From contig NW_024882205.1 of NCBI RefSeq assembly GCF_019059575.1, forward strand, positions 248,001 to 312,000: a stretch of 64,000 nucleotides of DNA, written 5' to 3'. A program made the position numbers and the translations under genes. Under the pieces are notes generated by a model. It was not told the DNA's origin. It searched no databases and saw only the letters and a list, made by a program, of their open reading frames with translations. Below are positions 1-13,281 of the stretch, in pieces. This stretch comes from Amphibalanus amphitrite. Its lineage: Eukaryota; Arthropoda; Thecostraca; Balanomorpha; Balanidae. Every line of letters starts with the position of its first letter. Positions within the stretch are counted from its first letter, which is position 1.

Positions 1-177
1 GCGGATGCAAAGGAAAGGCAAGGAAGGTAGCCCGGCGCTCAACCGCTGAGCCCCGCCACTGAATCTCGGTGCTGAACCGCGGCGCTGGACTCTGGCGCCG
101 TTTCCTGGCATTGGACAATGCCACTGCGTGCCGTCACTAAATCCGTCACTGACTGCGCTCTCCAACCCTGCCGACAG

Positions 178-3100
178 GTGGACTGGCGGCGCAGCTTCAT
201 CACCACCGACGCCAACCCCTACTACGACTCCTTCGTGCGGTGGCAGTTCCTCCGACTCCGCCAGCTGGGAAAGGTGGAGTTCGGCAAACGGTACACCATC
301 TACTCGCCGAGGGACGCGCAGCCCTGCATGGACCACGACCGCAGCTCGGGCGAGGGAGTCGGCCCCCAGGAGTACACGCTCATCAAGATGAGGGCCAAGA
401 CGGTGCCGGCCGCGCTCAAGTAAGATGCCGCACGGCGCACGCTCGAACTTCGGGCAGATCTAAAATGCGGTAGATCAGGGCATCGTCATGACTGTGTCGG
501 CTGGTGCCTTTGTTTTTTTTTTCGGTTAGTCTCGCCAAAACTGGCCTCGACGTGTTCAGTGTATGTATTTTATTTTCTTGTGAATGTTTAGAGTACTCAC
601 TATCTGTCTTGCGTCGATATCTTGCCTCGATACGTTTGAGCATACCAGTGTGATGACCGTGGTACTCCCTCTGACAGGGCGGCCGGGAACAAACCGGTAT
701 TCCTGGTGGCGGCCACTCTCCGACCGGAGACCATGTACGGCCAGACCAACTGCTGGGTGCGGCCCGATATGAAGTACATCGCTTTCGAGACTAGCAACGG
801 CGAGGTAGGTGACACTGTACAGTCTAGGCTACCGATATGGGCTCTGTCGTTGGTATTGAAAGGAAATTTGTAACGACGTTCTGCGGTGTTAACTTGTTTG
901 TATCAGGACCTACCTTTCCCGATTTGGTTAGCTACACCAAATCGGTGTAGCTAACCCGATTTGGTTTGGTTAGCTCACCGACGAAAGTTAGCTCACTTGC
1001 CAGCTACATAGATAGATTTATGTAGATAGATCACCAGCTAGCCAGACAGATAGCTCAAATGCTAAATCACTTACTCCCTTGACGAATTGTGCTGGTGACG
1101 AATTCACTTGACGAATTCAGTGAAATCACCTTATCGTTTTCTCTCTATGCGCAGGTGTTTGTGTGCACGAGGCGGGCGGCGCGCAACATGTCCTACCAGG
1201 GACTGACTCCGTCCGAGGGCGAGGTCCCCGTGCTGGCCGAGCTGACTGGTCAGGACATCATGGGTCTGCCGCTGCGGGCGCCACTCACCTCATACGATAC
1301 CATCTACACACTGCCCATGCTGACCATCAAGGAAGACAAGGGTGAGTGGGGGTGACAACACGGGCGAAGGGTGAAGTCGGGGAAAACGATGGTGACAGAA
1401 TAGAAGGGGATAGTTTTGAGCAACTTGGGATAATGTCATGGGTCAGTGACTGAGCCGTTTGTTAAGTTTTAGAATCATGCAGAGCAGGCTAGTTATTGAA
1501 TAGTGCTCCACTTGTGGGCTTCTGCATCGGTTTCAGCTGTTGAATTACGAAGTGAACCAATGCGCAATCACTGTGCATCTCCAGCACAAACTGTCTCAAT
1601 TGATTTCTTAAACCCCATCAGATAGATAACGCGCCATCCCCTGTGACCGCCCCAGGTACGGGTGTGGTGACCTCCGTACCATCCGACGCGCCCGACGACC
1701 TGGCCGCGCTGCGGGACCTGAAGAACAAGGCCCCGCTCCGCCAGAAGTACGGCGTCACGGACGAGATGGTGCTGCCGTTCGAGCCGGTGCCGATTATCGA
1801 GGTGCCCGGCCTGGGTCCGCTTAGTGCCGTCACCGCCTGTGACGCGCTCAAGGTGCAGAGCCAGAACGATAAGGAGAAGCTGGCGGAGGCCAAGGAGCAG
1901 GTCTACCTGAAGGGATTCTACGAGGGGGTGAGTCATGAGGGTGGGTAAGGTTGTTTTGCACTCGATAAGCCGTCGAATTAGGGCGTTGGAATGTGGAAGC
2001 AGCTCAGTTGCCGTGCAAAGGCAAAAAATAAGGAGCCAGAGCTTCGAAGCTTTGGGGCGCATGTGGGCTTGTTTATTGCTGCATCCATTTCTTACTCATT
2101 CATGATGATTCTGCAATGGCGTTCTGAACGTGTTGCAACGCACATATGCTAGTAATCGAACCTTCGTCCCTGTCTTGAGTTGAGTTGGACGTTGTCCCCG
2201 TCTACTAATATCCGTATTACGAACACCTCGTCTTACGCATTCCGGAGAATCGCCTCACGTCGGGATGCTTATTTTTCATGCCTATTTTTGTGGCCGTTTC
2301 TGCTATCGTTTTTCACCATTCACTGAATATACCTGTGCTGGATATGTTCGGTGGCTGGATATCTGCCTCGCCATCTGACGGCCTCGCCTCCGTCGCCAGG
2401 TGATGCTGGTGCCCGCCCACAAGGGCAAGAAGGTACAGGACGTGAAGAAGCCGATCCAGAAGGAACTGGTGGAGAGCGGCCAGGCCGTCATCTACCAGGA
2501 GCCCGAGAAGCTGATCATCTCCCGTTCTGGAGACGAGTGTGTGGTGGCGCTCTGCGACCAGTGGTGAGTGGGGCAGTGAAAGAAGGGTGCTAAAAGCAGA
2601 CTCGCTTCGGTGGCCTATAATATCGTAACTGGGAGTCGATAGCCTTAATTACTAGAGCAAAGCACATATGATTATGTAGATGCAGATTTTGGCCGCAGAT
2701 GCTTAATACCAAATCCATCGGTGATTTGCGTTACTGGCTATCAAGCTATCAGCTAAAAAGTATTACTCAGCAAATAAGTGACAAGAACGTATGTCTGCTA
2801 TGCCACTCTGCGTAACTTACTGGGAGGTAGCTTACTATTGGGCCAAAAATATGTGGTCCTTGTCTGAATCTTGCCCGCCCGGCCAGTTGTGTACTCTGTA
2901 AGTGCTCCTGCTACGGGTCAGAGGTTCTATAGCTGAGTTGTTCCTTTTTGTCCGTCAGGTACCTGGACTACGGCGAGACCTCGTGGCGCAAGAAGACGGC
3001 CGAGTGTCTGGAGAAGATGGAGACGTACCACGACGAGACGCGGCGCAACTTCGCCGCCACACTCGACTGGCTGCACGAACACGCGTGCTCACGCACCTAC

Positions 3101-6100
3101 GGACTCGGTGGGTACCGGCCTTCCTGGCCTTCCTGCAGCGTCGCCCCGGGGGAGGAGAGATGATCGGGGTGAAAAGAAGTTCGATAGACGATTAATTTGA
3201 CTTAACCCTCCCCCGTATTGGTGTTTTTCCAGCCACGAACATATAAGGGGGGGGGGGGGTCCGTTGGACCCCCCTTGCCGTTTCGCCCCTGATCGAGCTA
3301 GAGCTTCGCGGAAAAAACGAGCGTGCTGCCCGCGACGAGAGGAAGCCGATGATACCCAATTTTAAGGTCCTAGGTCATCGGTTGACCTTCCAGGTCAGGT
3401 CAATGACCCAAAAGTCGGGAAAATCGGGACCTGTTAGAACGTCGTAAAACGTGGCTGCTACGGGGTTTTTCGGGGTGATCACGAATATCATGTTAGTTAT
3501 GATCACTGATGATGTCTTCATGCATTAAGGCCAGGTCGGGTCAGGTCAGGTCAACCAGTAAGGATTTTGCCGGGTATTCGTAGTAGCCTCTGACAGCTTC
3601 GTAACATGTTACGAAGGCACCAAAACTGCTTCGTAAATGTTCAAATGGTTGCTAAATTCGAATTCAGCTCCAAAAACTAGCCTAGAAACATGTAAAACTC
3701 GAAAAAGTGAACCGAGGTCATCAAAGGTCAATGACCTGACCTGACCTTCCGGTGACCTTGACACCCACCCTAATGCATGGGAGCAACATCATATCCCATG
3801 TTTGAACGCTTGAAACCACAAAAAGACTGCTAACGCGCGGCTAATGCGAGCCGACATACGCCGAATCGCGATTCCGGCCAAACATGGTCTCGAAAAGTAG
3901 GTCACAGGTCAAAGGTCATTAGGGTCAGGGTCATGAAATTTTCAGGGTAGGTGTAAAATTGATTAACGCGAGGGTACTGAAAGTTTTGTCGCGATCGGCC
4001 GCTTTTTACGCGAGTTATTCGCGAAAAACAGGGGGGGGGTCCGTTCGACCCCCCCTATAGGGCGAGGGTTAAGATGGGATTGGGGTACCTTTGCACAGCA
4101 AATTGTGGTTCTGATGTCGGCGAAGTATGGCTGTATCCAATTTGATTACCCTAGTCGTCACATTGTTTCAGAATTAGCCGGCATTCGAACCTCATTATTC
4201 GCGCCCTCTTTTCCCCGAGAAAAAAAAAACACGCAACAACACAATTCAACCATTGATGACCCCTCCTCCCCGACAAGACCCGTCTGCCGTGAGCTGAGTG
4301 CTGGCTGATTGAGTCGTCCACTGACCACTGACGTCTGACCACTGACCAATGACGTCAGACCACTGACCAATGACGTCTGACCACTAACCACTCACCACTG
4401 ACTCTCTCTCCCCAACAGGAACCCGCCTGCCATGGGACGAGCGCTGGCTGATCGAGTCTCTATCGGACTCTACCATCTACATGGCCTACTACACGGTGGC
4501 ACACCTGCTGCAGGGGGGTGTCATCGACGGCTCCGCGCCCAAGCCGGCCATCAGGTCAGAGGATAGGGGCATCATCAGGACAGGGGATAGGCTGATCAAT
4601 CTTGGTGATGGATCACTCACCCTCTCTTGTTATATCCGTCAGTTTCACTTGATACGAGCTTATAACTAGATTCACACGAGTTTCCTAGCTGGCTTTTATA
4701 TAGCTGCTTTTTATAGTGGCTGGTGTTTGATTCTACAGCGTCGACATCAAATCAGCCTGAAGCCCTGAAGTTGCAGCTAGGTGCAGGCACTTAGTTATTT
4801 CTGCTTCTACTCTGTTGGCTATGCTGATGCTCTGGCTTTCATGCCGCGAATCTTTGACATTTTGGTGGGTTATTAACCAGCAGCTAAGTGATTCAGTTCT
4901 TAGTGTAATCTCGTCCTTGCTAAATGCCGTTACACATCAGATACATTTTCTTCTTTTTCTTTTGCTTCATAAGCAAATCGAGGAATGGTCGGAAACGGAG
5001 GGTGAGGTGAGTGCAGTTTATAGATGTGCTTTTGGAGCGGAGTTCGTGGCTTGAAAGCTGAGCAGTGAGCATGTTCTGCTATCCATTTCTGGTATTGGCC
5101 CTGACTTATATTTTTGACGATTACTGATGTGTAGGGCCGTAAAGCCGTGATCATGGTGGTATTTTAAAGTTTTTTTGTCTATTTCTTTTAACTTTTAATG
5201 GTAGTTAGTGGTTGTGTTATTGTTCTCCTTTGCCCTCGGGTGTTCATTGTTTTAATTTCACTCTTTGATGTGACATTGTTGCCTGCCGTACTGTTTGTTT
5301 CGTGATCTGTGTATCGTTGTGAGAATTGTGACACCGGACGGCCGTCCTGTTTGGATCACCGTTAGGAGCCACCACCACGCTCCTGACTCGCCCGTCTCCT
5401 CCCGTCCCCGTTCCGGCAGGCCCGAACAGCTGACGCCCGACGTATGGGACTACGTGTTCTGCATAACGCAGAAACCACCGAAAACCGACATCCCGCGCAA
5501 CCTTCTCGACAAGATGCGGCGCGAGTTTCAGTTCTGGTACCCGGTCGACCTGCGGGTGTCAGGTGAGTTCGACAATGGAACACCAGAGTCAGCGGCATAC
5601 TCGTATTGTGCCTGTACGTCGCCAAAACTTCATCCTTTTACAGAGGGCAGATTCGACGTTGTTCTCGGTAAGCGCACTTCACTCGTAATCGGGTTTACTT
5701 CGTGTTATTTTTGTTGCGTATCTACAGCTTCATCCTGTTGTCTGCACGAACCGTCGCTATACTATGCCTCCGCCGTGATCACGTAATGATTGGTAACGTC
5801 TAATCCCCTGACCGCCCACCCCGCCCCCAGGGAAGGACCTGGTGCCCAACCACCTGACGTACTACATGTACAACCACACGGCTATCTGGGCTGACCAGCC
5901 GCGCTTCTGGCCCAGCGCCATCCGCGCCAACGGCCACCTGCTGCTCAACTCCGAAAAGGTAGGGCTGAAAAGAAAGCATTTGCTGCTTAATTTGTATATC
6001 ATGCTGGGTCGGGAATCGGAGCCGAAGGATACCTGGCCCTGCTGCTCAACTAAAGGACAAGATCAGACAGCAGATATGGGCGCTTCAGTCCCATTTACTT

Positions 6101-9100
6101 TCCAAATTTCAATAATTTTGTCACTCATTCATTTGTGAGGGCGTCTCTCGCGTTTCGTCATATTTTTTTTTCTGGAGTGCTAATTGGTATTTTCAACGCT
6201 CAGCCGGTTCTCTGAATCTACACAGCGTACACATATTTTCCGCTCGTGCCGTTCGTCTGCCCCGCTGACTGACCTCTGCCACCCCCCTCACAGATGTCCA
6301 AGTCGACGGGCAACTTCCTGACCCTGCAGGAGGCCATCGACAAGTTCTCGGCCGACGGCATGCGTCTCTCGCTGGCCGACGCCGGTGACTCTGTAGAGGA
6401 CGCCAACTTTGTCGAGTCGATGGCTGACGCCGGTATGTGTATAGCGTATAGGTGTCTTTGAGAATTATGGTAGATCCCAGAGCAATAAGTAAATTGCGCA
6501 TCTTTTTTTGTAGGAGATGGGCTGTAAAATGTTTGTCAGGGGCATTTACTGTGCTTCTGTATGGGTTAAGGGAAGCAAATGGTGCAAGTAACAATGTAAC
6601 ATGGGGTGTATGATGTTGTCAAGGGCGTTTTCGATAAAATACTGAATGTAACCAAGTGTATGTAGCAGATAGCAGCTGTATCGATGATCATGATTTGGAC
6701 GGTTACGGTGAATGTCATTGTGCCTGATTGTATCGCTGAGCTAGATCTCCCTGAAGTCTGTGAGTTTGGTGCTGTCAGCTTCACTTAAACGCGCCTGACG
6801 TCCTGTGTCTCTCCCTTCCGCAGGCATTCTGCGCCTGTACACGATGCTGGAGTGGGTGAAGGAGATGGTGGCCAACAAGGCGTCACTGCGCGCCGGCAGC
6901 GCCAGCTGCTTCAACGACCGCGTCTTCCTCAAGTAGGTCACCAGGCTAAGCGGGACGAGTACGACAAGAAGCTACATCCCAGACTGTTTAGGACTTGTGT
7001 GACTTATGAGGTTTTGTGATTGCTGAATGAATAGATTAGGAACCTAACCATTATCAGTCTGTTTCATGCTGCTGTCAGCAGCTTGACAAAATGATTAGTC
7101 TTGCTGCCTGGTCTGTTATTGTTTCCGACCTGCCCATCGTCTTTGATTACCGATTCTCTTTATCTGGGACCCTCGGGTGTGATGGTCTGCCCCATATCTT
7201 ACCCGATGTGACGTGACACCCTTCGCTTACGCTGAGGTCTCCGTACGTATGTTACAGCGCCATCAACCACCAGATCGTGCAGACCCAGGCCAACTACGAC
7301 AAATGTCTCTTCAAGGAGGCCCTGAAGACGGGCTTCTTCGAGCTGCAGCTGGTGGGTTTGTCGGGTCGGGGCGATAAAGTGTAGATCATTTCGATGGTCA
7401 GCCACATATTCAACCACAACCTTATTTTCCACGCAATGTTACCTTACTGATGAACTAAGGTTAAAAACTATAACTGCCGAATCAAGTGGGACAGTATAAC
7501 TTAATATGTGAGTCAGTGTACCACACCTTCAATATGACGGTCTCTGCTGTCCCAAAACGTCTTCTTTCCACGGGCATTGGTGTCAGACATTGACGTATGG
7601 TAATCAGTGGAACCTGAAGTGTCCGATAACTAACTTAGTCAACCACCGGTCTAATAACAACCCGTCCGTTCCAGGTGCGTGACACGTACCGCGAGCAGAC
7701 CACGGAGGGTATGCACGTGGATCTGGTGTTCCGCTTTATCGAGGTGCAGGCGCTGCTGCTCAGTCCCATCTGCCCGCACGTGGCCGAGAAAATCTGGCAG
7801 CTCATCGGCAAGGTAAGGGATGTGCGAGAGTGGACGGCCGGGGAGAGGGGGAGGGGGAGGTCAGCCGGCGATTCTCAATTCAGATAGATGTATGATTGAT
7901 GTTCCAATTATTTATTGTTGCCGATGTGTGGTCATGGTATGATTTTGATCCAAAACGTGGGTTGGTTTTTGGTGTTTCTCACTCAGTTCGATTCGTCATG
8001 TTATAGTGTCTACGGACTGAGCAGACGTGTTTCCACCGTTCACCCAGCCGTTTCTGTTTGTGTTACCATTATTATCTTTGTATTTAGGACGGAAGTATTC
8101 AGTTCGCCCGATAGTGTTACCATCTGTTTGTGTGTTCAGGAGGGGAGCATCCAGTCAGCGCGGTGGCCAACAGCCGACCCTGTGGACCCCATGCTGCTCA
8201 AGAAGGCTGAATACCTCACCAACGCCGTGCACGATTTCCGAATCAAGTACAAGAACTACATGACGCCAGGTCAGTGGGTTTTTATATGATATTGTGTAAT
8301 CATGGCATGTAAGTGTTCTGATTGTACCTAATGTATGTAGCTTTTAATGTCTGCAGGTGTCCCATGATGATAATGTCAATTGTTGCTCATGGTTCCTGTT
8401 TTTGCTTTTTTGCATTCTTGAACAAGTAAATCACGTTAGTAAGCTCTAGCCAACTAGTTCTGTGGGTTTGCGCGCCAATAATCTGAGCTTGCTTTGTCAT
8501 TATTTACAATCATTCGTTCTTATACCACCCGTTCTTTCATGCCCTGAGTCAGGGCATGTCAGGGCCCCTGACTGCCGAGTCTCACTCCCCTTCGCCGCGC
8601 TCCGCAGGCAAGCCGAAGAAAGGCGAGGCGCCGCGCGTGGTGGAGGCTCCGTCTCACGGCACGGTGTGGATCGCGCACAGTTACCCGCCCTGGCAGGCTT
8701 GTGTGCTCACCACGCTTAAAGAGATGCACACGGTGAGTTCTGCCGTCCCTCGCTGGCCGTACCGAGGGGCTGGCTCTGATGTCGTGTACTTAGATGGGTT
8801 CTGTGGTCATCACTGGCAGCACTGAAGGGCTGGACGTGTCCACTCAGTCGGAGTGAAGCAGTGTCGTATGGCGCTGATGTCTGACGGTTGCTTCAATACT
8901 GCCGCTAGATTGGGGTCTAGAGTCCAGGCGGGCAGCTGCCAGCTGAGCTTTGTTGTAACGATATTCAGTGATGTTCCTCGAGCTCCAACTTATCGATAGA
9001 GGGTCATGAGTTTCTTGAACCTCCTATCTTTTCTATGGTCTCCGTCCATGCCATTGATTTTGAACCTGTGTAGCACCAAACATGGACTTCTAATCGGTAT

Positions 9101-10665
9101 GTCGATTTACCCTGATAACTGGTGTCTGGTAAGGTATGGTGATGAGTTATGGCCAGATCGCCGAGTTAGCCGGACACGGTTATTGTTGACCGCTGATTAG
9201 CGGGTTGAGGGTGTAGAATATACCACTGACTCGTTGTGTGTCTTCAGGCAAACGGGGGCAGTTTCCCTGACAAGAAGGCCATCGCTGCAGAGATGGGCAA
9301 GAAGGCAGAGCTGAAAAAGTACATGAAGAAGATCATGCCGTTCGTGTCAGTCGTTATCGACAAGGTCGGTGGTGGAAGTAATCTTTATATCGATCACTCA
9401 CAAAATAATGTGACATTTGGTAGGACGCTGCTAAATTGACGGGACATCCTGACTCGTGCTGACATCAACCGATTCTCCATCTTCCTTCGACAGGTCGGCA
9501 TCGTCGGTATGCAGGCTCTGAACCTCACTCTGGACTTTGATGAGCGGGAGGTGCTGCAGGCGAACCTCGAGTACCTGGTCAGCACGCTCGAGGTAAGCAA
9601 TAGGCCCTCCCCGCGCGAGGAGATTCGCAGTGGGATACGGGATCTTGCAGCGATGTTGGCATGATGGCATGAGGTAGATTTTACCACCCGTCGACTTCGT
9701 GTGTTGTTTGGAGTATAGAGGAATACTCCTGCCCTAATGATTCTATTACGGCTGTGTGATTGTCTGCGACCAGCTCTCCCGCTACCCCGTCTAGCTTTTT
9801 GTCCCTCCTTTTGCCTCGCCCTCTCTGACACGTAACGTTCTGTTCTACCTCAAATGGTCTTTTACATACCTACCCCTGCCTGCTGACGCTCTCTGACCCT
9901 CTCCCTTCGTTCGCCACAGCTGGAGGGCCTGAACCTGCGTCTCTCCACTGAGTCGCCCGACGAGCGTGTGCGCGAGGAGTGCTGTCCGGGCGCCCCGTAC
10001 GTCCAGTACCGCGCCGAGCCGAGCGTGCCGCTGGTGGCGGTCAACCCGCAGCCGGGCAGCGGCCTGTTCCAGGTGAAACTGGCCGTGAGAGAGGGAGACA
10101 CACCGCGCCGCGTCGCTGTGCGGCTCGCCAGGACCGAGCGCGCCGTCAAAGGTTCGTGAGATGGCTGGAAGGTGGGCGGGGCGGGGTAGCTGACGCATGA
10201 GGAAGAAAGTGTTCAAGAGACAGCTGCAATTTGGGATAAGTTTTTTTTTTTTTAGGGAGTGTGTCGCGTACTCGAGCGTATTTTCATGATCATGAAATAT
10301 GACGTGAAGCTTCGCTATGAGTCAATGTCTGAAATATAACTATGTCCAGCTGGGATATGGGCTGGGTGCTTGTCTATCCTAATCTCCCTTTTCCACTTGG
10401 CCCCTTCTCTGTACGTAGGCCTGTTCGTATTAGCTGACCGCCTCGCTCCCCGGCAGACGCCACCCAGGTGCGCCTGCTGCGATACACGGACCCGCAGCTG
10501 GGGCCGCGGCAAATGCCCGTGTTCGGAGAGCCAGCCGCTGGCAAGGAGATGCTGGGCGAGGATGTCACGTTCCACATCGACACGGCGCGTCAGGAGGTGA
10601 CGTGTCGACGCGCCGGCCAGCCGCTGCCCATCGGCGACCAGCTTGTCTACATGGTGGGCGCGTGA
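178..10665 (+). CDS. LARS1: Leucyl-tRNA synthetase, cytosolic (C-terminal ~980 residues; 5' end outside window)
   Basis: This enzyme charges tRNA-Leu with leucine in the cytosol. Nineteen exons join in frame with GT-AG introns: 178-419, 678-804, 1155-1341, 1656-1927, 2400-2563, 2959-3107, 4419-4554, 5420-5562, 5831-5958, 6294-6432, 6824-6932, 7258-7351, 7675-7812, 8140-8269, 8608-8732, 9248-9364, 9494-9592, 9920-10151, 10457-10665. The reading starts at VDWRRSF and runs through the CP1 editing region ([15 protein letters not shown], exons 3-4), DPYG-free catalytic core segments, and the KMSKS loop, which is split as K|MSKS across the 5959-6293 intron. It continues into the anticodon-binding domain and the C-terminal domain specific to the archaeal/eukaryotic type, ending in YMVGA. 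The visible 979 residues match the family up to its normal end, so roughly 200 N-terminal residues with the HIGH motif lie upstream. No frameshift or internal stop was found. Exon junctions were set by splice consensus and family continuity. Confidence 0.96.
919..972. repeat. Short imperfect palindrome cluster in a LARS1 intron
   Basis: Copies of CGATTTGGTTAGCTA and its complement alternate over about 50 bases between LARS1 exons 2 and 3. It looks like local slippage and no gene function is visible. Confidence 0.5.
3202..4072. mobile_element. TTAA-flanked non-autonomous element (family C, copy 1)
   Basis: An 871-base element in the LARS1 intron, bounded by TTAA on both sides and opening with TTAACCCTC, with the complement GAGGGTTAA at the other end. 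Just inside each end is a hairpin made of a G run, TCCGTTGGA or TCCGTTCGA, and a C run. The interior has no coding capacity but carries many TGACCT/AGGTCA words. A second, interrupted copy in reverse orientation lies at about 50444-52777. The TTAA target and CCC-starting ends resemble piggyBac-type MITEs, but no transposase is present and that assignment is inference. Confidence 0.8.
4314..4404. repeat. Minisatellite next to a LARS1 splice acceptor
   Basis: Imperfect ~21-base units containing CACTGACCAATGACGT repeat about four times directly upstream of the acceptor for the exon starting at 4419. Some units contain TGACGTC words. It occupies the region expected for the polypyrimidine tract, which is retained right after it (CTCTCTCTCCCC). 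Confidence 0.7.
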
Positions 10666-10947
10666 TGACCGCCCCAAGATGGCAGCCAGAGGTGGCTTCT
10701 CTGGTGACTAGGGACTAATCAAGTGGACCGGCTCCCGCAAGCTGGCCCAACTTGTCGCAGAATTTCCGCGAAGGTTGTTATTGGTTTTTACGGGAGTTTT
10801 TAGGGGAGGGTTCCTCATGATTGGGATTTTGTTGGTCAGCACTCAAGGGAAATGGTGTTAAGCGGTGAATTTGCAACACCAAAAGGCTTTAAAGAAATGT
10901 TCTGTCCCGGCGACACAGGGTGCACGGTTCTGTGAATTTTGATTCGA

Positions 10948-10953
10948 AATAAA
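10948..10953 (+). promoter_or_regulatory. Likely polyadenylation signal of LARS1
   Basis: An AATAAA hexamer lies about 280 bases after the LARS1 stop codon, on the same strand. It is a reasonable end for a short 3' UTR of about 300 bases. The call rests on the hexamer and its distance only. Confidence 0.55.
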
Positions 10954-13013
10954 ACAATTGACTATTGACGAATACCGGCGTTTTTTCTTTCTGAGCGAAC
11001 TTGGGATTTATTTTTTCACTAGTTGTAATTGTCCTTCGCGGACGCAAAAAAAAACAAATATCCGCTTTTGTAAAGTAACTTGCGCCTTTATAGGTCTAGG
11101 GGGAGAGGGGAGGTGTATAAGTAAAGTAATCTTGGGCCCTGTTTCACCGGTGATAGCAGCACGCTGCTTTTACACGTGTCAAATTGGGTTTCCATGGAAA
11201 CATCAACAGGCCCATTGCTCCAACACTACCACAAGTATGACGTCAGCTCGCGCAATTTGATAGCAGCGTGGTAGCAGCGGCCCGTAGCGCTGTTCGGCAG
11301 CCGGCTATTTTGTGTGCAGGGTATGACGTATTTCGCGAGCCGACGTCACAGGCGGTGACGTCGGCTCGCGCGCGAGCCGAGCGCCAACGACAAACTAACG
11401 GGAACCCTCGGACACCCTCGGGGCATAAACCGCGGAGTAGCATATTGAGCGAGTCTTATAAGGAAAATTCATATATTTTCGTTTCTCAAATGATAATCAG
11501 GATGTCTCTTACCTTTTTACATATCATTTAGGCTTACCTAACACTTCAGTTGCCAAATATCTGCAATTTATTCAAGCGAAGGTATTTTCAGTAAATATCA
11601 ATGGTATAGACCGAAATCTTTTGAATAAAAACTCCAACCAACAGAAATAAAAATAACTTAATTTATTCCAACCATTTCCTCCAAATAAACAACATAAAAA
11701 CTCACTTTTACACACATCATTCATAATAAAGCATACTAACACGCCGCTTTTGACAATTGCGGCGTCGAGTGGCGCGCTGCTAGCGCTCTTTTTCGATCGC
11801 AGAGACCCTGCACGCGCGCGAGCACACTACGTCACGTCCGGGGGGCACAGGTATATGAAAAATCGCAGTGACGTAACACTTTTCTCGCTTCTCATTGGTC
11901 AATAGCCCGTTGCCGGGGTAACGTGCACGTATGTGAGCGCGGGCAAGAGTACTAGCCGGCCGCCGATCAGGGCCCGTGAAACACCGCCTTGGGGGAGGTG
12001 CGTCACGTTTTGGGCAGGCGGTCCAATGACGTCATGAGCTTCATTTTACTCACGACTTATTTGACAGAGCGCTCGGAAGTCGGAATTTCGACAACCTTGA
12101 ATGACGTGAGTTGCCGAAGCGCTGTTCGGCGGCCGGCTAGCGCGCTAGCCCGCGCACACATACGTGCACGTTGCCCCGGCAACGGGCTCTTGACCAATGA
12201 GAAGCGCGCTACGGGGGGCACAGGTATATGAAAAATCGCAGTGACGTTGCACTTTCCTCGCTTCTCATTGGTCAATAGCCCGTTGCCGGGGCAACCAGCA
12301 CGTATGTGAGCGCCGGCAAGAGTACTAGCCAGCCGCCGATCAGAGCGAGTCAGTTTCGTTCTTTTGTGACGATTTATTATTCATATTATTTTGGGTATTT
12401 ATTCGATCTTTTTTGCTGATTTATCTAGACCTGGCTCAGACATATTAAATAGGGATGCATATTATGGTGCATTAAATGGTGCATATTAAATAGGGAATCT
12501 TTCCTGACCTAGTTGCACTTATATAAAACAAGGTGCACGGCAATCGTGGATTTCGAGCTCAAGCATGCCGAACAAGCAAACTTTAGTAGGTACTTTTGTG
12601 CCTATGTCAAAGCTTTGAATCCTAATGTCATTATTTCCTGACTGTATTTTGATTTTGATGGAAATATCTGTTACTATTTCAACTTAGTTGGGTCCAGTCG
12701 GTCCTCGCATGCAATTCATGCGGGTGCCTACCCTGACCAGGTGCATTTTTTATAATAAAGTGACCATCCCACCTTAACATTAGTTTTGAGATAGCCAAAA
12801 TGGGGTCCCTGGCTTGCACTTACCAGTTTGAGCGCTCACAAGATAAAGAAATGCCTCAAATAGAAAATATCTAATTTCAAAGTTGCAGCACTTGGATTCA
12901 GAGGGGCTAATGCATTAGAATGCCCCCTTTGAATGTGTGGCGTCTGCACAGATCTAATGATTTTAAATCTTTTACTTAAATGTTTGGTAGTGCATGGTGG
13001 TATATGCTGCTTT
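10954..13013. repeat. Spacer with CRE/CCAAT-rich direct and inverted repeat cluster (about 11130-12345)
   Basis: No gene is seen. A ~125-base segment at about 11841-11968 is repeated directly at 12213-12342, and an inverted copy of its core lies at about 12122-12206. Each unit holds CTCATTGGTCAATAG (an inverted CCAAT box). A second motif, CGCTGTTCGGC followed by GCCGGCTA, occurs near 11287 and 12119. TGACGT-type words occur about nine times, including perfect TGACGTCA at 11238 and 12027. The architecture fits a decayed inverted-repeat transposon cluster. A CpG-rich promoter for an unseen transcript is possible but nothing supports it directly. Confidence 0.65.
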
Positions 13014-13241
13014 GCATAGCATAACATAACATAACATGTATTGTATTCCATGTAACAGCAGGCCACTTTGGCCCAACGAGGTTACAGGTAGATGAGCAAA
13101 CACTGTATGTAAAACACGGTACAATTACACCATTTCATCGAACACTAGCCCACGCTGTTTATAATACAAGTCTAACTCATTTTTAAAATTACTTAAGGAG
13201 GAACTATTGATAACTCTAGGAGGTAAACCGTTCCAAGCTTC
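13014..13241 (-). mobile_element. 3' end of a non-LTR retrotransposon, 5'-truncated relic
   Basis: Read on the minus strand, 13241 down to 13125 encodes a short tail beginning EAWNGLPPRVINSSS and continuing SNFKNELDLYY, then a stop (TAA at 13125-13127). This is the typical last stretch of CR1/Jockey/L2-like reverse transcriptase ORFs (WN-LP--V--S-S---FK--LD). A short 3' UTR follows and ends in GTTAT-type pentamers near 13014-13038, as such elements often do. The upstream boundary is a (TATG)n microsatellite. Everything 5' of this is missing, so it is dead. Confidence 0.75.
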
Positions 13242-13281
13242 TATGTATGTATGTATGTATGTATGTATGTATGTATGTATT
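13242..13281. repeat. (ATGT)n microsatellite
   Basis: About ten perfect tandem ATGT units directly abut the truncated retrotransposon tail. Confidence 0.9.

Noticed and set aside
11132-11985. Single transposon with TGTTTCAC-bearing inverted ends
   Set aside because: The end similarity is only about eight bases and no target duplication is seen, so I list the region as a repeat cluster instead.
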